Assembly: GCF_014205635.1 (NCBI RefSeq)
Contig: NZ_JACIIV010000014.1
Location: forward strand, 1 to 64,000
DNA length: 64,000 nt
Direction of reading: 5' to 3'
Source: Polymorphobacter multimanifer
GTDB lineage: Bacteria; Pseudomonadota; Alphaproteobacteria; Sphingomonadales; Sphingomonadaceae
Below are positions 7,492 through 16,105 of this stretch, piece after piece. A model generated the notes under the pieces. The model was not told where the DNA came from and did not search any database. It worked only from the letters and a program-made list of their open reading frames with translations. How positions within the stretch are numbered: position 1 is the first letter of the stretch; each line of letters opens with the position of its first letter. The translations under genes were made by a program, and so were the position numbers.

Positions 7492-8015
7492 CGCTGCCCT
7501 GCCAGTGACGTGCGGTGCTGCCGGGCCAGTTCGACATAGCCGGCAGCACCGGCGCGATTGCGGGCGATTTCTTCGGGCGTGAGCGCCCGGGTGAAGCGGG
7601 CGGGGCGGCCGGTCCAGAGTTCACCGGCGCCGATGCGCTTGCCGGGTGGCAACAATGATCCGGCGGCGAGCATGCCATCGGCTTCGATCACGCAGGCGTC
7701 CATGACGATGCCGGCGAGCCCGATGAAGCTGTGCGATTCGAGCACGCAGCCGTGAATTATCGCCATATGGCCGACGAGCACATCATCATGGATTTCGGTG
7801 CCGTGGCGCTTTCGGGTGACATGGACTACCGACCCATCCTGGATATTGGAGCGGGCGCCAACGGTGATGCGTTCGACATCGCCGCGCAGCACGCAATTGT
7901 ACCAGACCGAGCTGTCGGGCCCGAGGGTGACATCGCCGATCAATTGTGCGCCGGGGGCGACAAAGGCGCTCGGGTCGATGGTGGGGCCGATGCCGTTGAA
8001 GGGGTGGAGGGTCAT
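7488..8015 (-). CDS. gamma carbonic anhydrase family protein
   Basis: 175 residues forming a left-handed beta-helix of hexapeptide repeats. The blocks LRGDVERITVGARSNIQDGSVVH and VGHMAIIHGC carry the metal-binding histidines typical of YrdA/PaaY-type gamma carbonic anhydrases, which hold zinc or iron in a trimer. I chose the start at 8015 (MTLHPFNG), which overlaps the stop of the upstream GNAT gene (ATGA) and matches the usual N-terminus. It is the last gene of the minus-strand operon argC-GNAT-this gene. Whether it hydrates CO2 or acts as an acyl-CoA binding protein cannot be told from sequence. Confidence 0.85.
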   Translation of the reverse strand: MTLHPFNGIGPTIDPSAFVAPGAQLIGDVTLGPDSSVWYNCVLRGDVERITVGARSNIQDGSVVHVTRKRHGTEIHDDVLVGHMAIIHGCVLESHSFIGLAGIVMDACVIEADGMLAAGSLLPPGKRIGAGELWTGRPARFTRALTPEEIARNRAGAAGYVELARQHRTSLAGQR

Positions 8016-8545
8016 GGGCGGAAGATTTCGTAGGTGACGTGCGGACGAAGCGGATCGCCGATCGCCAGTTTCGGATGGTCGAAATCGAGATCGGGGCGGT
8101 AGACCATGCCGAGCCGAAGCATGAGGGCCTGGCTTCGATGGTTGCCGGGCGTGGTGATTGCGATGATGCGATCCACCGCAAGATTGGACCAACCCCATTC
8201 GAGGGTGGCCTGAGCGGCTTCGCGGGCATAGCCCTGGCCCCATTTGCTGCGCCTCAGGCGCCAACCGATTTCGATGGCGTTTTCGATTCCAGGGATATCT
8301 TCAGGCGCAATCTTGAGGCCACAGAACCCGAGAAACTGCTGATCGTCTCGGCTCTCCATGGCCCAGAAACTGTGACCATGTTTTCCCGCTATGCCTTGCA
8401 GCCTTGCAATCATCGCATCCGTATCTGCCCAGCTTTGAAGCGGGCCAAGATATTCCATGACTGCCGGATCGCGCCCCATGGCGTGGGCTTCGGATCGGTC
8501 ACTTTCCCGCCAGTTGCGCAAGATGAGGCGCTCGGTTTCGATCAT
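8012..8545 (-). CDS. GNAT family N-acetyltransferase (RimJ/RimL type)
   Basis: 177 residues. It begins with IETERLILRNWRESD, the usual opening of RimJ/RimL-like enzymes, and has the acetyl-CoA binding loop RRSKWGQGYAREAAQ near residue 100, followed by NHRSQALMLRLGM. The enzyme would transfer acetyl from acetyl-CoA to a primary amine, perhaps a protein N-terminus or a small molecule. Overlaps of 4 bp on both sides (with argC and the carbonic anhydrase) show co-translation in one operon. A role in arginine synthesis is not implied by the family. Confidence 0.85.
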   Translation of the reverse strand: MIETERLILRNWRESDRSEAHAMGRDPAVMEYLGPLQSWADTDAMIARLQGIAGKHGHSFWAMESRDDQQFLGFCGLKIAPEDIPGIENAIEIGWRLRRSKWGQGYAREAAQATLEWGWSNLAVDRIIAITTPGNHRSQALMLRLGMVYRPDLDFDHPKLAIGDPLRPHVTYEIFRP

Positions 8546-9579
8546 GGAAACAAGGGTGCGGCTTCGAGGCCCATGGTTTCGGGGAGGCCGAGCGCCACGT
8601 TCATGTTCTGGATGGCCTGGCCCGACGAGCCTTTGACGAGATTGTCGATGGCGGCGGCGACGATGGCGCGGCCGGGGATGCGATCGGCGAAGGCGTTGAC
8701 GACGGCGTGGTTGGAGCCGCGCACCATGCGGGTGGCAGGGGCCTGGCCTTCGGGAAGGAGGTGGACGAACGGCTCATGGGCGTAGCGGTCCGCAAGCGCT
8801 GCGCGCAGGCTGAGGTGGGTCTGGCCTTCAGCAAGCTCGACGATGCAGGTGACAAGCTCGCCGCGGTTGATGGGCACCAGATGCGGGGTGAAGCTGATGG
8901 TGACGGGAGCGCCGGCAGCGAGGGCGAGTTGCTGCTCGATTTCGGGCATGTGGCGGTGGTGGCCGAGGCCATAGGGGTGCACCGCTTCGGCGACTTCGGC
9001 GAAGAGATTGGCTTCCTTGAGGCCACGGCCCGACCCTGACACGCCCGACAGCGCGTTGATGGTGATGCGCTCTGCGCCGATCAACCCGGATTCGAGGAGC
9101 GGGGTGAGGGCGAGCAGCACGGCGGTGGGGTAGCAGCCGGGGCAGGCGATGAGCTGGGCGCCGGGGAGCTCGCTGCGCGCGAATTCGGTGAGGCCGTAGA
9201 CGGCGCTTTCGAGCAGATGCGGGGCAGGGTGCTCGCCGCCATACCATTCGGCATAGGTGGCGGCATCGCGCAGGCGGAAATCGGCCGAGAGGTCGATGAT
9301 GGTGGCTTCATTGATCGTACCGAGCAGCCGCGCCGAGGCGGCGTGCGGCAGGCAGCCGAAGACGACATCGACAGCGGCGAAGTCCACCGCCTCGGCCGCG
9401 GTGAGCGGCGGCAGCGCATAGGGGGTGAAGTGCGGCCAGATGGCGGCCATTGACTGGCCGGCCTTGCTGCCCGCTGCGAGTGCGGTGATCTCGATCTCGG
9501 GGTGGGTGAGGGCGAGGCGCACGAGATCGGCGCCGGTGTAACCGGAGGCTCCGAGGATGGCGGCGCGGATCTTGCTCAT
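8542..9579 (-). CDS. argC: N-acetyl-gamma-glutamyl-phosphate reductase
   Basis: 345 residues, the usual size. The N-terminal Rossmann motif GASGYTGADLVRL binds NADP, and LIACPGCYPTA near residue 150 holds the catalytic cysteine. The enzyme reduces N-acetylglutamyl phosphate to the semialdehyde, the third step of arginine synthesis in the cytoplasm. It heads a three-gene minus-strand operon with a GNAT enzyme and a gamma carbonic anhydrase. No other arg gene is in the window, which is common where arg genes are dispersed. Start at ATG 9579 is supported by the immediate Rossmann fold. Confidence 0.95.
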   Translation of the reverse strand: MSKIRAAILGASGYTGADLVRLALTHPEIEITALAAGSKAGQSMAAIWPHFTPYALPPLTAAEAVDFAAVDVVFGCLPHAASARLLGTINEATIIDLSADFRLRDAATYAEWYGGEHPAPHLLESAVYGLTEFARSELPGAQLIACPGCYPTAVLLALTPLLESGLIGAERITINALSGVSGSGRGLKEANLFAEVAEAVHPYGLGHHRHMPEIEQQLALAAGAPVTISFTPHLVPINRGELVTCIVELAEGQTHLSLRAALADRYAHEPFVHLLPEGQAPATRMVRGSNHAVVNAFADRIPGRAIVAAAIDNLVKGSSGQAIQNMNVALGLPETMGLEAAPLFP

Positions 9580-9628
9580 CGCTTTGCGTTAGGCGATGCA
9601 GGGGTGGGGTTCAAGTTGGGTCGGGATT

Positions 9629-11125
9629 ATGTCGATGTGGATGGTTCTGGTGCTGGCGGGGGCGGTGCTGCTGGGGGCGGCGGGGCCGGCGAAGCTCGAC
9701 ATGAGCGCGCGGCTGTTGCCGCCGGCCGCCGTGCCGGGGCCGGCGGTGGCCCCGTTCGTGAAGGTTCCGGCTGGGCGCACCGCGATCGTGCATGTGAATT
9801 TGATCGATGGCACCGGGGCGCCGGCGATGGCGAACCGCACGGTGCTGATCGAGGGCAATCGCATCATGGCGGTGCAGGCGGGCGATGCGCCGGTGCCGGC
9901 GGGCTATCGGCAGGTCGACGGGCAGGGGCGATCGTTGATGCCGGGGCTGATCGGCATGCACGACCACCAATATTACATCAGCCGCCCCAACCTCGATGCG
10001 GCGCTGAAATCCGAGCCGCCGCTGATCATCCCGCAGATGGCGTTTTCCTCGCCGCGCCTGTATCTGGCGGGCGGGGTGACGACGATCCGCACCGGCGGCA
10101 GTGTCGAGCCCTTTTCCGACCTCAACATGAAGACCGAGATCGATGCGGGGCGGCTGCCGGGGCCGCGCATGGATGTGACCGCACCCTATCTGGAGGGGAT
10201 GGGCAGCCCGTTCGTGCAGATGGGGCGGCTGAACTGCCCGGCGGCGGCGACGGCGATGGTAAATTACTGGGCGGACCAGGGGGTGACCTCGTTCAAGGCC
10301 TATATGTTCATCGACCGGGCGAGCCTGGCGGCGGCGATTGCGGCGGCGCATGCGCGGGGCATCAAGGTGACGGGGCATTTGTGCGCGGTGACGTATGCCG
10401 AGGCGGCCGCACTCGGCATCGACAATCTGGAGCATGGCTTTTTCGCCAACACCGGCGGCGACCCCGGCAAGGTGCCCGATGTGTGCCCGCCGACGAGTGG
10501 CGGGCCGACGCTGTCGGCGATGACGGCGGACTCGGTGGCAGCCAAGGAATTGATTGCCACGCTGGTGGCGAAGCGGGTGGCGCTGACCTCGACGCTGCCG
10601 GTGTTCGAGCCGCGCGGGGCGAAGCCGCGGCCGCTGTCGCCCAGGCAACTGGCGGTAATGACACCGCAGGCGCGGACCGATTACCTCTATCCGCGGCTGG
10701 CCGCGCTGATGTTTACGCCCGAGCGTGCGGCGGCGGGGGCGCTGCAATGGCGGAATGGCATGGCGCTCGAGCGGGCATTCGTGGCGGCGGGCGGACTGCT
10801 GATCGCGGGGCCGGACCCGACGGGGGCGGGGCATGTGCTGCCCGGCTTCGGGGACCAGCGCGGGATCGAGCTGCTGGTGGATGCCGGTTTCTCGCCGCTG
10901 GAGGCGATCCGGATCGGCACGCTCAACGGGGCGATCTATCTGGGGGTGGACGCAGCGCTGGGATCGATTGCGGTGGGGAAGGTGGCGGACCTGGTGCTGG
11001 TGAAGGGTGACCCGTCGCGGCGGATCGACGACATCGAGAATGTCGAGATCGTGTTCAAGGATGGCATCGGCTATGACAGTGCGGCGCTGCTGGAGACGGT
11101 GCAGGGGCGTTATGGCCAATATTAG
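9629..11125 (+). CDS. exported amidohydrolase family protein
   Basis: 498 residues with a hydrophobic N-terminal signal (MSMWMVLVLAGAVLLGAAG). The mature part is an amidohydrolase: GMHDHQYY is the first metal-binding HxH, TGHLCAV and NLEHGFF supply further histidines, and AGPDPTGAG carries the expected catalytic aspartate. IGTLNGAIYLGVDAALGSIAVGKVADLVL is the standard C-terminal fold closure of imidazolonepropionase-like and prolidase-like members. The substrate is unknown; periplasmic family members hydrolyse dipeptides or cyclic amides. I preferred the ATG at 9629 over 9596 because it gives a clean signal peptide. The gene runs convergent with and overlaps the TonB-like gene by 4 bp. Confidence 0.8.
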   Translation: MSMWMVLVLAGAVLLGAAGPAKLDMSARLLPPAAVPGPAVAPFVKVPAGRTAIVHVNLIDGTGAPAMANRTVLIEGNRIMAVQAGDAPVPAGYRQVDGQGRSLMPGLIGMHDHQYYISRPNLDAALKSEPPLIIPQMAFSSPRLYLAGGVTTIRTGGSVEPFSDLNMKTEIDAGRLPGPRMDVTAPYLEGMGSPFVQMGRLNCPAAATAMVNYWADQGVTSFKAYMFIDRASLAAAIAAAHARGIKVTGHLCAVTYAEAAALGIDNLEHGFFANTGGDPGKVPDVCPPTSGGPTLSAMTADSVAAKELIATLVAKRVALTSTLPVFEPRGAKPRPLSPRQLAVMTPQARTDYLYPRLAALMFTPERAAAGALQWRNGMALERAFVAAGGLLIAGPDPTGAGHVLPGFGDQRGIELLVDAGFSPLEAIRIGTLNGAIYLGVDAALGSIAVGKVADLVLVKGDPSRRIDDIENVEIVFKDGIGYDSAALLETVQGRYGQY

Positions 11126-11895
11126 CCGGCTGGTGGCGGCTCGGTGAAATCGATGCGGATCTGCACCCATTCGCCGACCTTGTACCGGCCATCGACGCGG
11201 GGCGGGCGCACGCGGAACTGCCAGGCGGCGTTGCGGATGGCGCGCGACAGGCCCGAGCCGGGCTGGCTGTCGCCCATTTCCTGGCAGTCTTCCACGCGGA
11301 AATTGGCGACGGTGCGGCAGGCGACGGTGGCCCAGGCGCCGCGGGGGATGCCGGTTTTCGGCAGGTAGAAGGCGAGTTCGGCGTCGGTGGGCTCGCGGTG
11401 CCATTCGGCGGCATAGAGCGTCTTGCCCGCCAGAAACGAGGGCGTGCTGTTGAGCGAGGGGCCATAGACGCGGCCGGTGCTGACGACCTTGCTGTCGGGC
11501 TGGTTGGTTTCGGCTTCGGCTTCGGCGACTTCCTGCTCGACCCGGCGGTTGGGGATCTTGCGTATATCGAGCTCGATCGGCAGCACGCCGAGATCGATCG
11601 GCGGCGCGGGGGCGTCGATGGTGGGGAGCTGGGCGGGCTGGGGGGTCGGCCTGGGCTGCGGGGTTGGCGCTGCGGCCGGGGGTGGCGGCTCGGCCTGCTC
11701 GGGCTCGGCTTCGGGCTCAGCTTCGGGGGCGGGGATGTTGAAGGCCTCGATGGCGTTGCGGCCCATTTCGGCGAGCTTGATGGTGGGGCCGAGGAGGAGG
11801 ATGAGCAGTGCCAACCCGACGTGGATGAGCAGCACCAGCAGGAATGCCAGTACCCGGCCGGACCTTTCATCGCGCAAGGCGGCGGGAACACGCAT
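11122..11895 (-). CDS. TonB-like proline-rich inner-membrane protein
   Basis: 257 residues. An N-terminal transmembrane helix (about residues 14-36) is followed by a Glu/Pro-rich linker (about 50-100, with EPEAEPE and PTPQPRPTPQPAQ runs) and a C-terminal domain of about 110 residues ending in FRVRPPRVDGRYKVGEWVQIRIDF. That last stretch resembles the TonB C-terminal pattern. This layout spans the periplasm from the inner membrane. No exbB, exbD or TonB-dependent receptor is adjacent, so it is an orphan and may not be a true energy transducer. The gene stands alone between the amidohydrolase and hemB. Confidence 0.6.
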   Translation of the reverse strand: MRVPAALRDERSGRVLAFLLVLLIHVGLALLILLLGPTIKLAEMGRNAIEAFNIPAPEAEPEAEPEQAEPPPPAAAPTPQPRPTPQPAQLPTIDAPAPPIDLGVLPIELDIRKIPNRRVEQEVAEAEAETNQPDSKVVSTGRVYGPSLNSTPSFLAGKTLYAAEWHREPTDAELAFYLPKTGIPRGAWATVACRTVANFRVEDCQEMGDSQPGSGLSRAIRNAAWQFRVRPPRVDGRYKVGEWVQIRIDFTEPPPAG

Positions 11896-11951
11896 CGGGT
11901 GCGCCTAGCCTGCGATGCGCAGCGCCGCAACCGCGCGTGGTGTCGCCGGCT

Positions 11952-12935
11952 TCAGCCGAGCAATCTGGCCGCCAGCGGGGCGTGGTAGGTGAGGACGCCC
12001 GAGCAGCCGGCGCGCTTGAAGGCGGTGAGGGTTTCGAGGACGGCGCGGTCGCGGTCGAGGACGCCGGCGGCGACGGCGGCTTCGAGCATCGCGTATTCGC
12101 CGCTCACCTGATAGGCGAAGATCGGCACGTCGAAGGCGTCGCGCAGGCTGCGGATGATGTCGAGATAGGGCATGCCGGGCTTGACCATCACCGAGTCGGC
12201 GCCTTCGAGAATGTCGAGCTCGACTTCGCGCAGCGCCTCGCGGGCGTTGGCGGGGTCCATCTGGTAGGTTTTCTTGTCGCCCTTGAGATGGCCGCTGGAG
12301 CCGACGGCATCGCGGAACGGGCCGTAGAAGGCCGAGGCATATTTGGCGGAATAGGCCATGATCTGGACGAGATCGAAGCCTTCCCCTTCCAAGCCGTCGC
12401 GGATGGCGCCGACGCGGCCGTCCATCATGTCCGAGGGGGCGATGATGTCTGCGCCGGCGCGCGCCTGGTTGAGGGACTGGCCGATGAGGACTTCGATGGT
12501 GGCATCGTTGAGGATGCGGCCGTCCTCCGCCAGAAGGCCGTCATGGCCGTGGCTGGTGTAGGGATCGAGCGCCACGTCGGTGAGGACGCCGAGGCCGGGC
12601 TGGGCGTTTTTGAGGGCCTTGATCGCCTGGCACATGAGATTGTCGGGGTTGAGGGCTTCGGCGCCGTCTTCGCTGCGGCGATCGGCCTGGGTGTTGGGGA
12701 AGAGGGCGATGCAGGGGATGCCGAGCGACACGGCTTGCGCCGCGGCTTCGGCGAGCTTGTCGACCGAGAGGCGGTTGACGCCGGGCATGGTGCGGATCGG
12801 CTCGACGACGCCGCGGCCTTCGGTCACGAACAGCGGCCAGATGAGGTCCGACGGGCGCAGGATCGTCTCGGCGTGCAGCGCACGGCTCCAGGGGGCGGAG
12901 CGGGTGCGGCGGAGGCGGGTGGCTGGGTAGGTCAT
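11952..12935 (-). CDS. hemB: delta-aminolevulinic acid dehydratase (porphobilinogen synthase)
   Basis: 327 residues. The two Schiff-base lysines are in MAYSAKYASAFYGPF and VMVKPGMPYLD. The enzyme condenses two 5-aminolevulinate molecules into porphobilinogen, the second common step of haem synthesis. The metal loop reads LTDVALDPYTSHGHDG: the cysteines of the zinc-dependent type are replaced by Asp/Ala, so this is the magnesium-type enzyme common in alphaproteobacteria. It starts at ATG 12935 and sits 31 bp downstream of plsC on the same strand, but no functional link is evident. Confidence 0.95.
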   Translation of the reverse strand: MTYPATRLRRTRSAPWSRALHAETILRPSDLIWPLFVTEGRGVVEPIRTMPGVNRLSVDKLAEAAAQAVSLGIPCIALFPNTQADRRSEDGAEALNPDNLMCQAIKALKNAQPGLGVLTDVALDPYTSHGHDGLLAEDGRILNDATIEVLIGQSLNQARAGADIIAPSDMMDGRVGAIRDGLEGEGFDLVQIMAYSAKYASAFYGPFRDAVGSSGHLKGDKKTYQMDPANAREALREVELDILEGADSVMVKPGMPYLDIIRSLRDAFDVPIFAYQVSGEYAMLEAAVAAGVLDRDRAVLETLTAFKRAGCSGVLTYHAPLAARLLG

Positions 12936-12966
12936 GCGTTGCTGTTAGCGCGTGGCCGCGGGGCTG

Positions 12967-13734
12967 TCACGGGACCGGATGGCCGTAATGTTCGGCGAGT
13001 GCTGCGGCAATGCGGGTGCGGGCCTGGGCTGCGATGGTCTTGCGATCGGGGTGGTCGCCGGGGTCGAAGGGTTCGAGGAAGCGCAGGTGGCAATGGATGG
13101 GGCGGGGGCTGGTGAAGACGCGCCATGCGTTCTCGGGAGCGGTTTCCTCGCCGATCCAGGCGAGATCGCGGCCAGTATCGTCGAGGCAGATGGCGACGGG
13201 CTGGATGACGATGCGCCGTGGTGGCGGCATCAGCACGGCGAACAGTGCGGGCTTGAAGGGCAGCAGGCTGCGGCCATCGGTGGTGGTGCCTTCGGGAAAG
13301 ATCGCCACCGGCTGGCGTTCGGCAAGGGCGGCGCGGAGTTCCTCGACCTGGGTGCCGACGCTGCGGCGATCGGTGCGCGAGACGAAGACGGTGTTGTTGA
13401 GGCGTGCGAGCCAGCCGACGATCGGCCAATCGCGGATCTTGTCCTGCGCCACAAAGGCGGTGCCGGTGAGGCTGGCGAGGATGGGGATGTCGATCCAGCC
13501 GATGTGGTTGGCGACGTGGAAGACATCGTGGAGCAGCGGTCGGCCTTGCGACGTGATGCGGACACCCAGGATTCGCGACGTGGCGGCGAGGAAGCGGCGG
13601 GGCCAGGGGGAGGGGGGCTTGGCGAGCCAATGGCCGGGCAGGGTGATGGCGAGGGCGACGAGCAGGGCGGCGACGCGCAAGGCGAGCCGCAGGCTGGCGA
13701 GCGGATGGCGGATGACGGTTTTGAGTGGCCCCAC
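12967..13734 (-). CDS. lysophospholipid acyltransferase (1-acylglycerol-3-phosphate type)
   Basis: 255 residues. An N-terminal membrane helix (about residues 18-38) is followed by the acyltransferase motif NHIGWID (the HxxxxD motif), VSRTDRRS and the FPEGTT motif near residue 150. Such PlsC-like enzymes transfer an acyl group to lysophosphatidate or similar acceptors at the inner membrane. A cell usually has several members, so I do not assign plsC itself. The start at 13734 is the first ATG that includes the membrane anchor. hemB lies 31 bp downstream. Confidence 0.85.
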   Translation of the reverse strand: MGPLKTVIRHPLASLRLALRVAALLVALAITLPGHWLAKPPSPWPRRFLAATSRILGVRITSQGRPLLHDVFHVANHIGWIDIPILASLTGTAFVAQDKIRDWPIVGWLARLNNTVFVSRTDRRSVGTQVEELRAALAERQPVAIFPEGTTTDGRSLLPFKPALFAVLMPPPRRIVIQPVAICLDDTGRDLAWIGEETAPENAWRVFTSPRPIHCHLRFLEPFDPGDHPDRKTIAAQARTRIAAALAEHYGHPVP

Positions 13735-13775
13735 GGCTCCAGCGGCTAGCCGAGCTGCCGTGGGGGAGCAAGCGG

Positions 13776-14642
13776 CTATGCTTGATGCTGCGGGGCCGTG
13801 CGCCTGCGACGGACGATGAGGCCGGCGAGGCCGAAGCCGGCGATGAGCTGCAGCCAGACTGCGGGCTCGGGGATGACGGCGGACGGCAGGATATCGATGG
13901 TGGCGCGCGACTGGGCGAAGATGACGTCCCCGGTGATGGCACGGTCCCCGAGGATATAGTCGGAAAACACGATGCGGATGGCGTTGGTGACGAGCGACTG
14001 GCTGGTCGTGCCGTTGCCGGTGAGGGTTTGCTCGTTGAGGATGATGCGCAGGCCGCCGGCATCGAAGGCGACGAAATTGGGATCGATCTGCGCATTGGCA
14101 CCTAGGTTCAGAGTGAAGGGGCTCGGGCCGGCAAGATCGAGATTGGAGAATGTCGAGGTGCCGGTGAGGGTTGCGACATCGCCGATGCGGGTGACGGTGG
14201 TTTCCGATGCAATAGTGGCGGCGCGCAGGGTGACTGCGAAATTGGCCTGCATGCCGACCAAGGCGCTCGAGACGTCGAGTCTGACCCCGCCGACAGCAGC
14301 GCCGCCACTGCCGAACGAGGTGTCGAACGGCGTGGTGCCATTGGCCCTGGCGACCGCGACACCAGCGCCTGTGACTAGATCATAGCCGGCGATGACCGTG
14401 CCGACCGGGCCTAGGATCTGGGTGATGGAGACATCGCCGGCGCTCGAAAGGTCATAGCCGGGGGAGGTGGTGCCCTCGACCTTGGCGATCGGGCCGATGC
14501 TCAGACCCTCGGTGGTGACGTCGCGAAGATCGGTGAACACGGTAAACGCACTGGTGGAAATGGTTGTGGTAGCGAACGATGCGGACGGGATTGCAAGACC
14601 GGAGAGCGCAAGCGTTGCGGCTGCCAATGGTGTGCGGATCAT
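13776..14642 (-). CDS. PEPxxWA-CTERM sorting domain protein
   Basis: 288 residues. It has an N-terminal signal peptide (ending near SASFA, residue 24), a Thr/Ser/Gly-rich beta-type body, and a C-terminal PEPAVWLQLIAGFGLAGL helix followed by IVRRRR. This is the tripartite PEPxxWA-CTERM signal cut by exosortase in sphingomonads, giving a secreted or surface-bound protein. I placed the start at ATG 14642, with AAGGGGG upstream; the much longer open frame beyond is not coding. No exosortase or polysaccharide genes lie in the window, as is usual for scattered targets. The function of the body is unknown. Confidence 0.85.
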   Translation of the reverse strand: MIRTPLAAATLALSGLAIPSASFATTTISTSAFTVFTDLRDVTTEGLSIGPIAKVEGTTSPGYDLSSAGDVSITQILGPVGTVIAGYDLVTGAGVAVARANGTTPFDTSFGSGGAAVGGVRLDVSSALVGMQANFAVTLRAATIASETTVTRIGDVATLTGTSTFSNLDLAGPSPFTLNLGANAQIDPNFVAFDAGGLRIILNEQTLTGNGTTSQSLVTNAIRIVFSDYILGDRAITGDVIFAQSRATIDILPSAVIPEPAVWLQLIAGFGLAGLIVRRRRTAPQHQA

Positions 14643-14762
14643 GGTGATGCCCCCTTGAAGCGACGCAAAAAAAACGCTGTTTTCCCAACTTAAGGTAGCA
14701 TGACGATAATTCTTTTCAAATCGATGAGCCGCGGGCGGATGCATTGGCCGGATGACGGACGC

Positions 14763-14813
14763 GGGCGGGCGGGCTAAGGGGGCGGGCGGGCTAAGAGGGC
14801 GGGCGGGCCAAGG
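14763..14813. repeat. 17-bp tandem repeat, three copies
   Basis: Three consecutive copies of GGGCGGGCGGGCTAAGR (14763-14779, 14780-14796, 14797-14813; the last has CCAAG) lie between the PEP-CTERM gene and murI, ending 30 bp before the murI start. Each copy itself contains three GGGC units. The rest of 14643-14843 shows no gene. Confidence 0.85.
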
Positions 14814-14843
14814 GTGGCCTGTTGCCGAGACCGACAGGGGCCG

Positions 14844-15653
14844 ATGCCAGTGGCTGACCAAGCGCCAATTCTGATGTTCGATTCGGGCGTGGGCGGGCTG
14901 TCGGTACTGCGTCCGGTGCGGGGGCTGCTGCCGGGGGTGCCGGTGGTCTATGCGGCGGACAATGCCGGCTTTCCCTATGGGACGAAGAGCGAGGCGGAGA
15001 TTGCCGCACGGGTGCCGGCGTTGCTGGGGCGGCTGGTGGAGCGGTATCGGCCGCGGCTGGTGGTGATCGCGTGCAACACGGCCTCGACGATTGCGCTGGC
15101 GCATGTGCGCGCAGCGCTCGATGTGCCGGTGGTGGGGACGGTGCCGGCGATCAAGCCGGCTGCCCTTGCCAGCCGAAGCCGGGTGATCGGCGTGCTGGGG
15201 ACCCAGGCGACGGTGCGGCAGACCTATGTCGACCGGCTTTCGGCGGAGTTTGCAGCCGATTGCCTGGTGCTGCGGCATGGCTCGGCGCGACTGGTCGAAC
15301 TGGCCGAGGCGAAGCTTGCCGGCGAGGCAGTGACGGCGGCGGATGTGGCGCCCGAGCTGGCGGGGCTGACCTCGCAACCCGGCGGCGAGCGGATGGACCG
15401 GGTGGTGCTGGCGTGCACGCATTTTCCGCTGTTGCAGCCGGAACTGGCGCAGGCCGGGGTGGAATTGGGCTTTCCGGGCTTGGGCTTCGATGACGGCGGG
15501 CCCGGGATTGCGCGGCGGGTGAAGGTGCTGCTGGGTGACGATGAAGACGGGCCGGGGGGAGGCTTTGCAGTGTTCACCCGCGCGGATGCACAGGTTGACC
15601 GGTTGGCACCGGCCCTCCAAGGCTTTGGACTGATGCGAACCGAGGTGCTTTGA
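14844..15653 (+). CDS. murI: glutamate racemase
   Basis: 269 residues. MFDSGVGGLSVL opens the fold and the two catalytic cysteines lie in IACNTAS and LACTHFPLL, as in all MurI enzymes. It converts L- to D-glutamate for peptidoglycan. I chose ATG 14844 because AGGGG precedes it and the product then matches the family start; 14814 would add ten unlikely residues. The stop codon shares one base with the start of the thioesterase gene (TGATG), so it heads a three-gene operon. A three-copy GC-rich tandem repeat sits directly upstream and may affect expression. Confidence 0.93.
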   Translation: MPVADQAPILMFDSGVGGLSVLRPVRGLLPGVPVVYAADNAGFPYGTKSEAEIAARVPALLGRLVERYRPRLVVIACNTASTIALAHVRAALDVPVVGTVPAIKPAALASRSRVIGVLGTQATVRQTYVDRLSAEFAADCLVLRHGSARLVELAEAKLAGEAVTAADVAPELAGLTSQPGGERMDRVVLACTHFPLLQPELAQAGVELGFPGLGFDDGGPGIARRVKVLLGDDEDGPGGGFAVFTRADAQVDRLAPALQGFGLMRTEVL

Positions 15654-16105
15654 TGGCGATGACCGATGCCGAGCTGCTCGAGCGGATGAACAAGTTCGTG
15701 CCGCCGACTGCCATTCTACTCGGGCAGGAGCTCCTCGAGGTGGACAGTGCGGCGGGGCGGGTGCGGATGAAGTTCCAGCCCGGCCCGGAATGCTGCAACC
15801 CGATGGGGCATGTGCAGGGCGGCTTCGTGGTGGCGATGCTCGATGATGCGGCGGCGTTTGCGGCGATCGTCAAATCGGGGGAGCGCATCGGCATTCCGAC
15901 GATCGAGTTGAAGGCGAGCTTCTTTGCGCCGGCGAAATCGGGGGTGCCGCTGTTTGCCGAAGGGCGGTGTCTCAAGCTCGGCAAGCGCATCGCCTTCATG
16001 GAGGCCGATCTTTTCGATGAGGCCGGGACGCTGCTGGCGCGGTTGACGACAAGTGCTGTGCCGATCCCGGCGACGACAGCCCCCAATCTCGTGGAGCGCA
16101 AATGA
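15653..16105 (+). CDS. PaaI-family hotdog thioesterase
   Basis: 150 residues of hotdog fold. The block NPMGHVQGGFVVAMLDDAAAFAA contains the HGG-type motif (here H-V-Q-G-G) and the acidic residue at the end of the hot-dog helix used by PaaI/YbgC-like acyl-CoA thioesterases. It would hydrolyse an acyl- or aryl-CoA. Starts at 15653, overlapping the murI stop by one base, and overlaps the next gene by 4 bp. Its neighbour acts on branched-chain CoA esters, so a shared substrate class is possible but unproved. Confidence 0.85.
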   Translation: MAMTDAELLERMNKFVPPTAILLGQELLEVDSAAGRVRMKFQPGPECCNPMGHVQGGFVVAMLDDAAAFAAIVKSGERIGIPTIELKASFFAPAKSGVPLFAEGRCLKLGKRIAFMEADLFDEAGTLLARLTTSAVPIPATTAPNLVERK

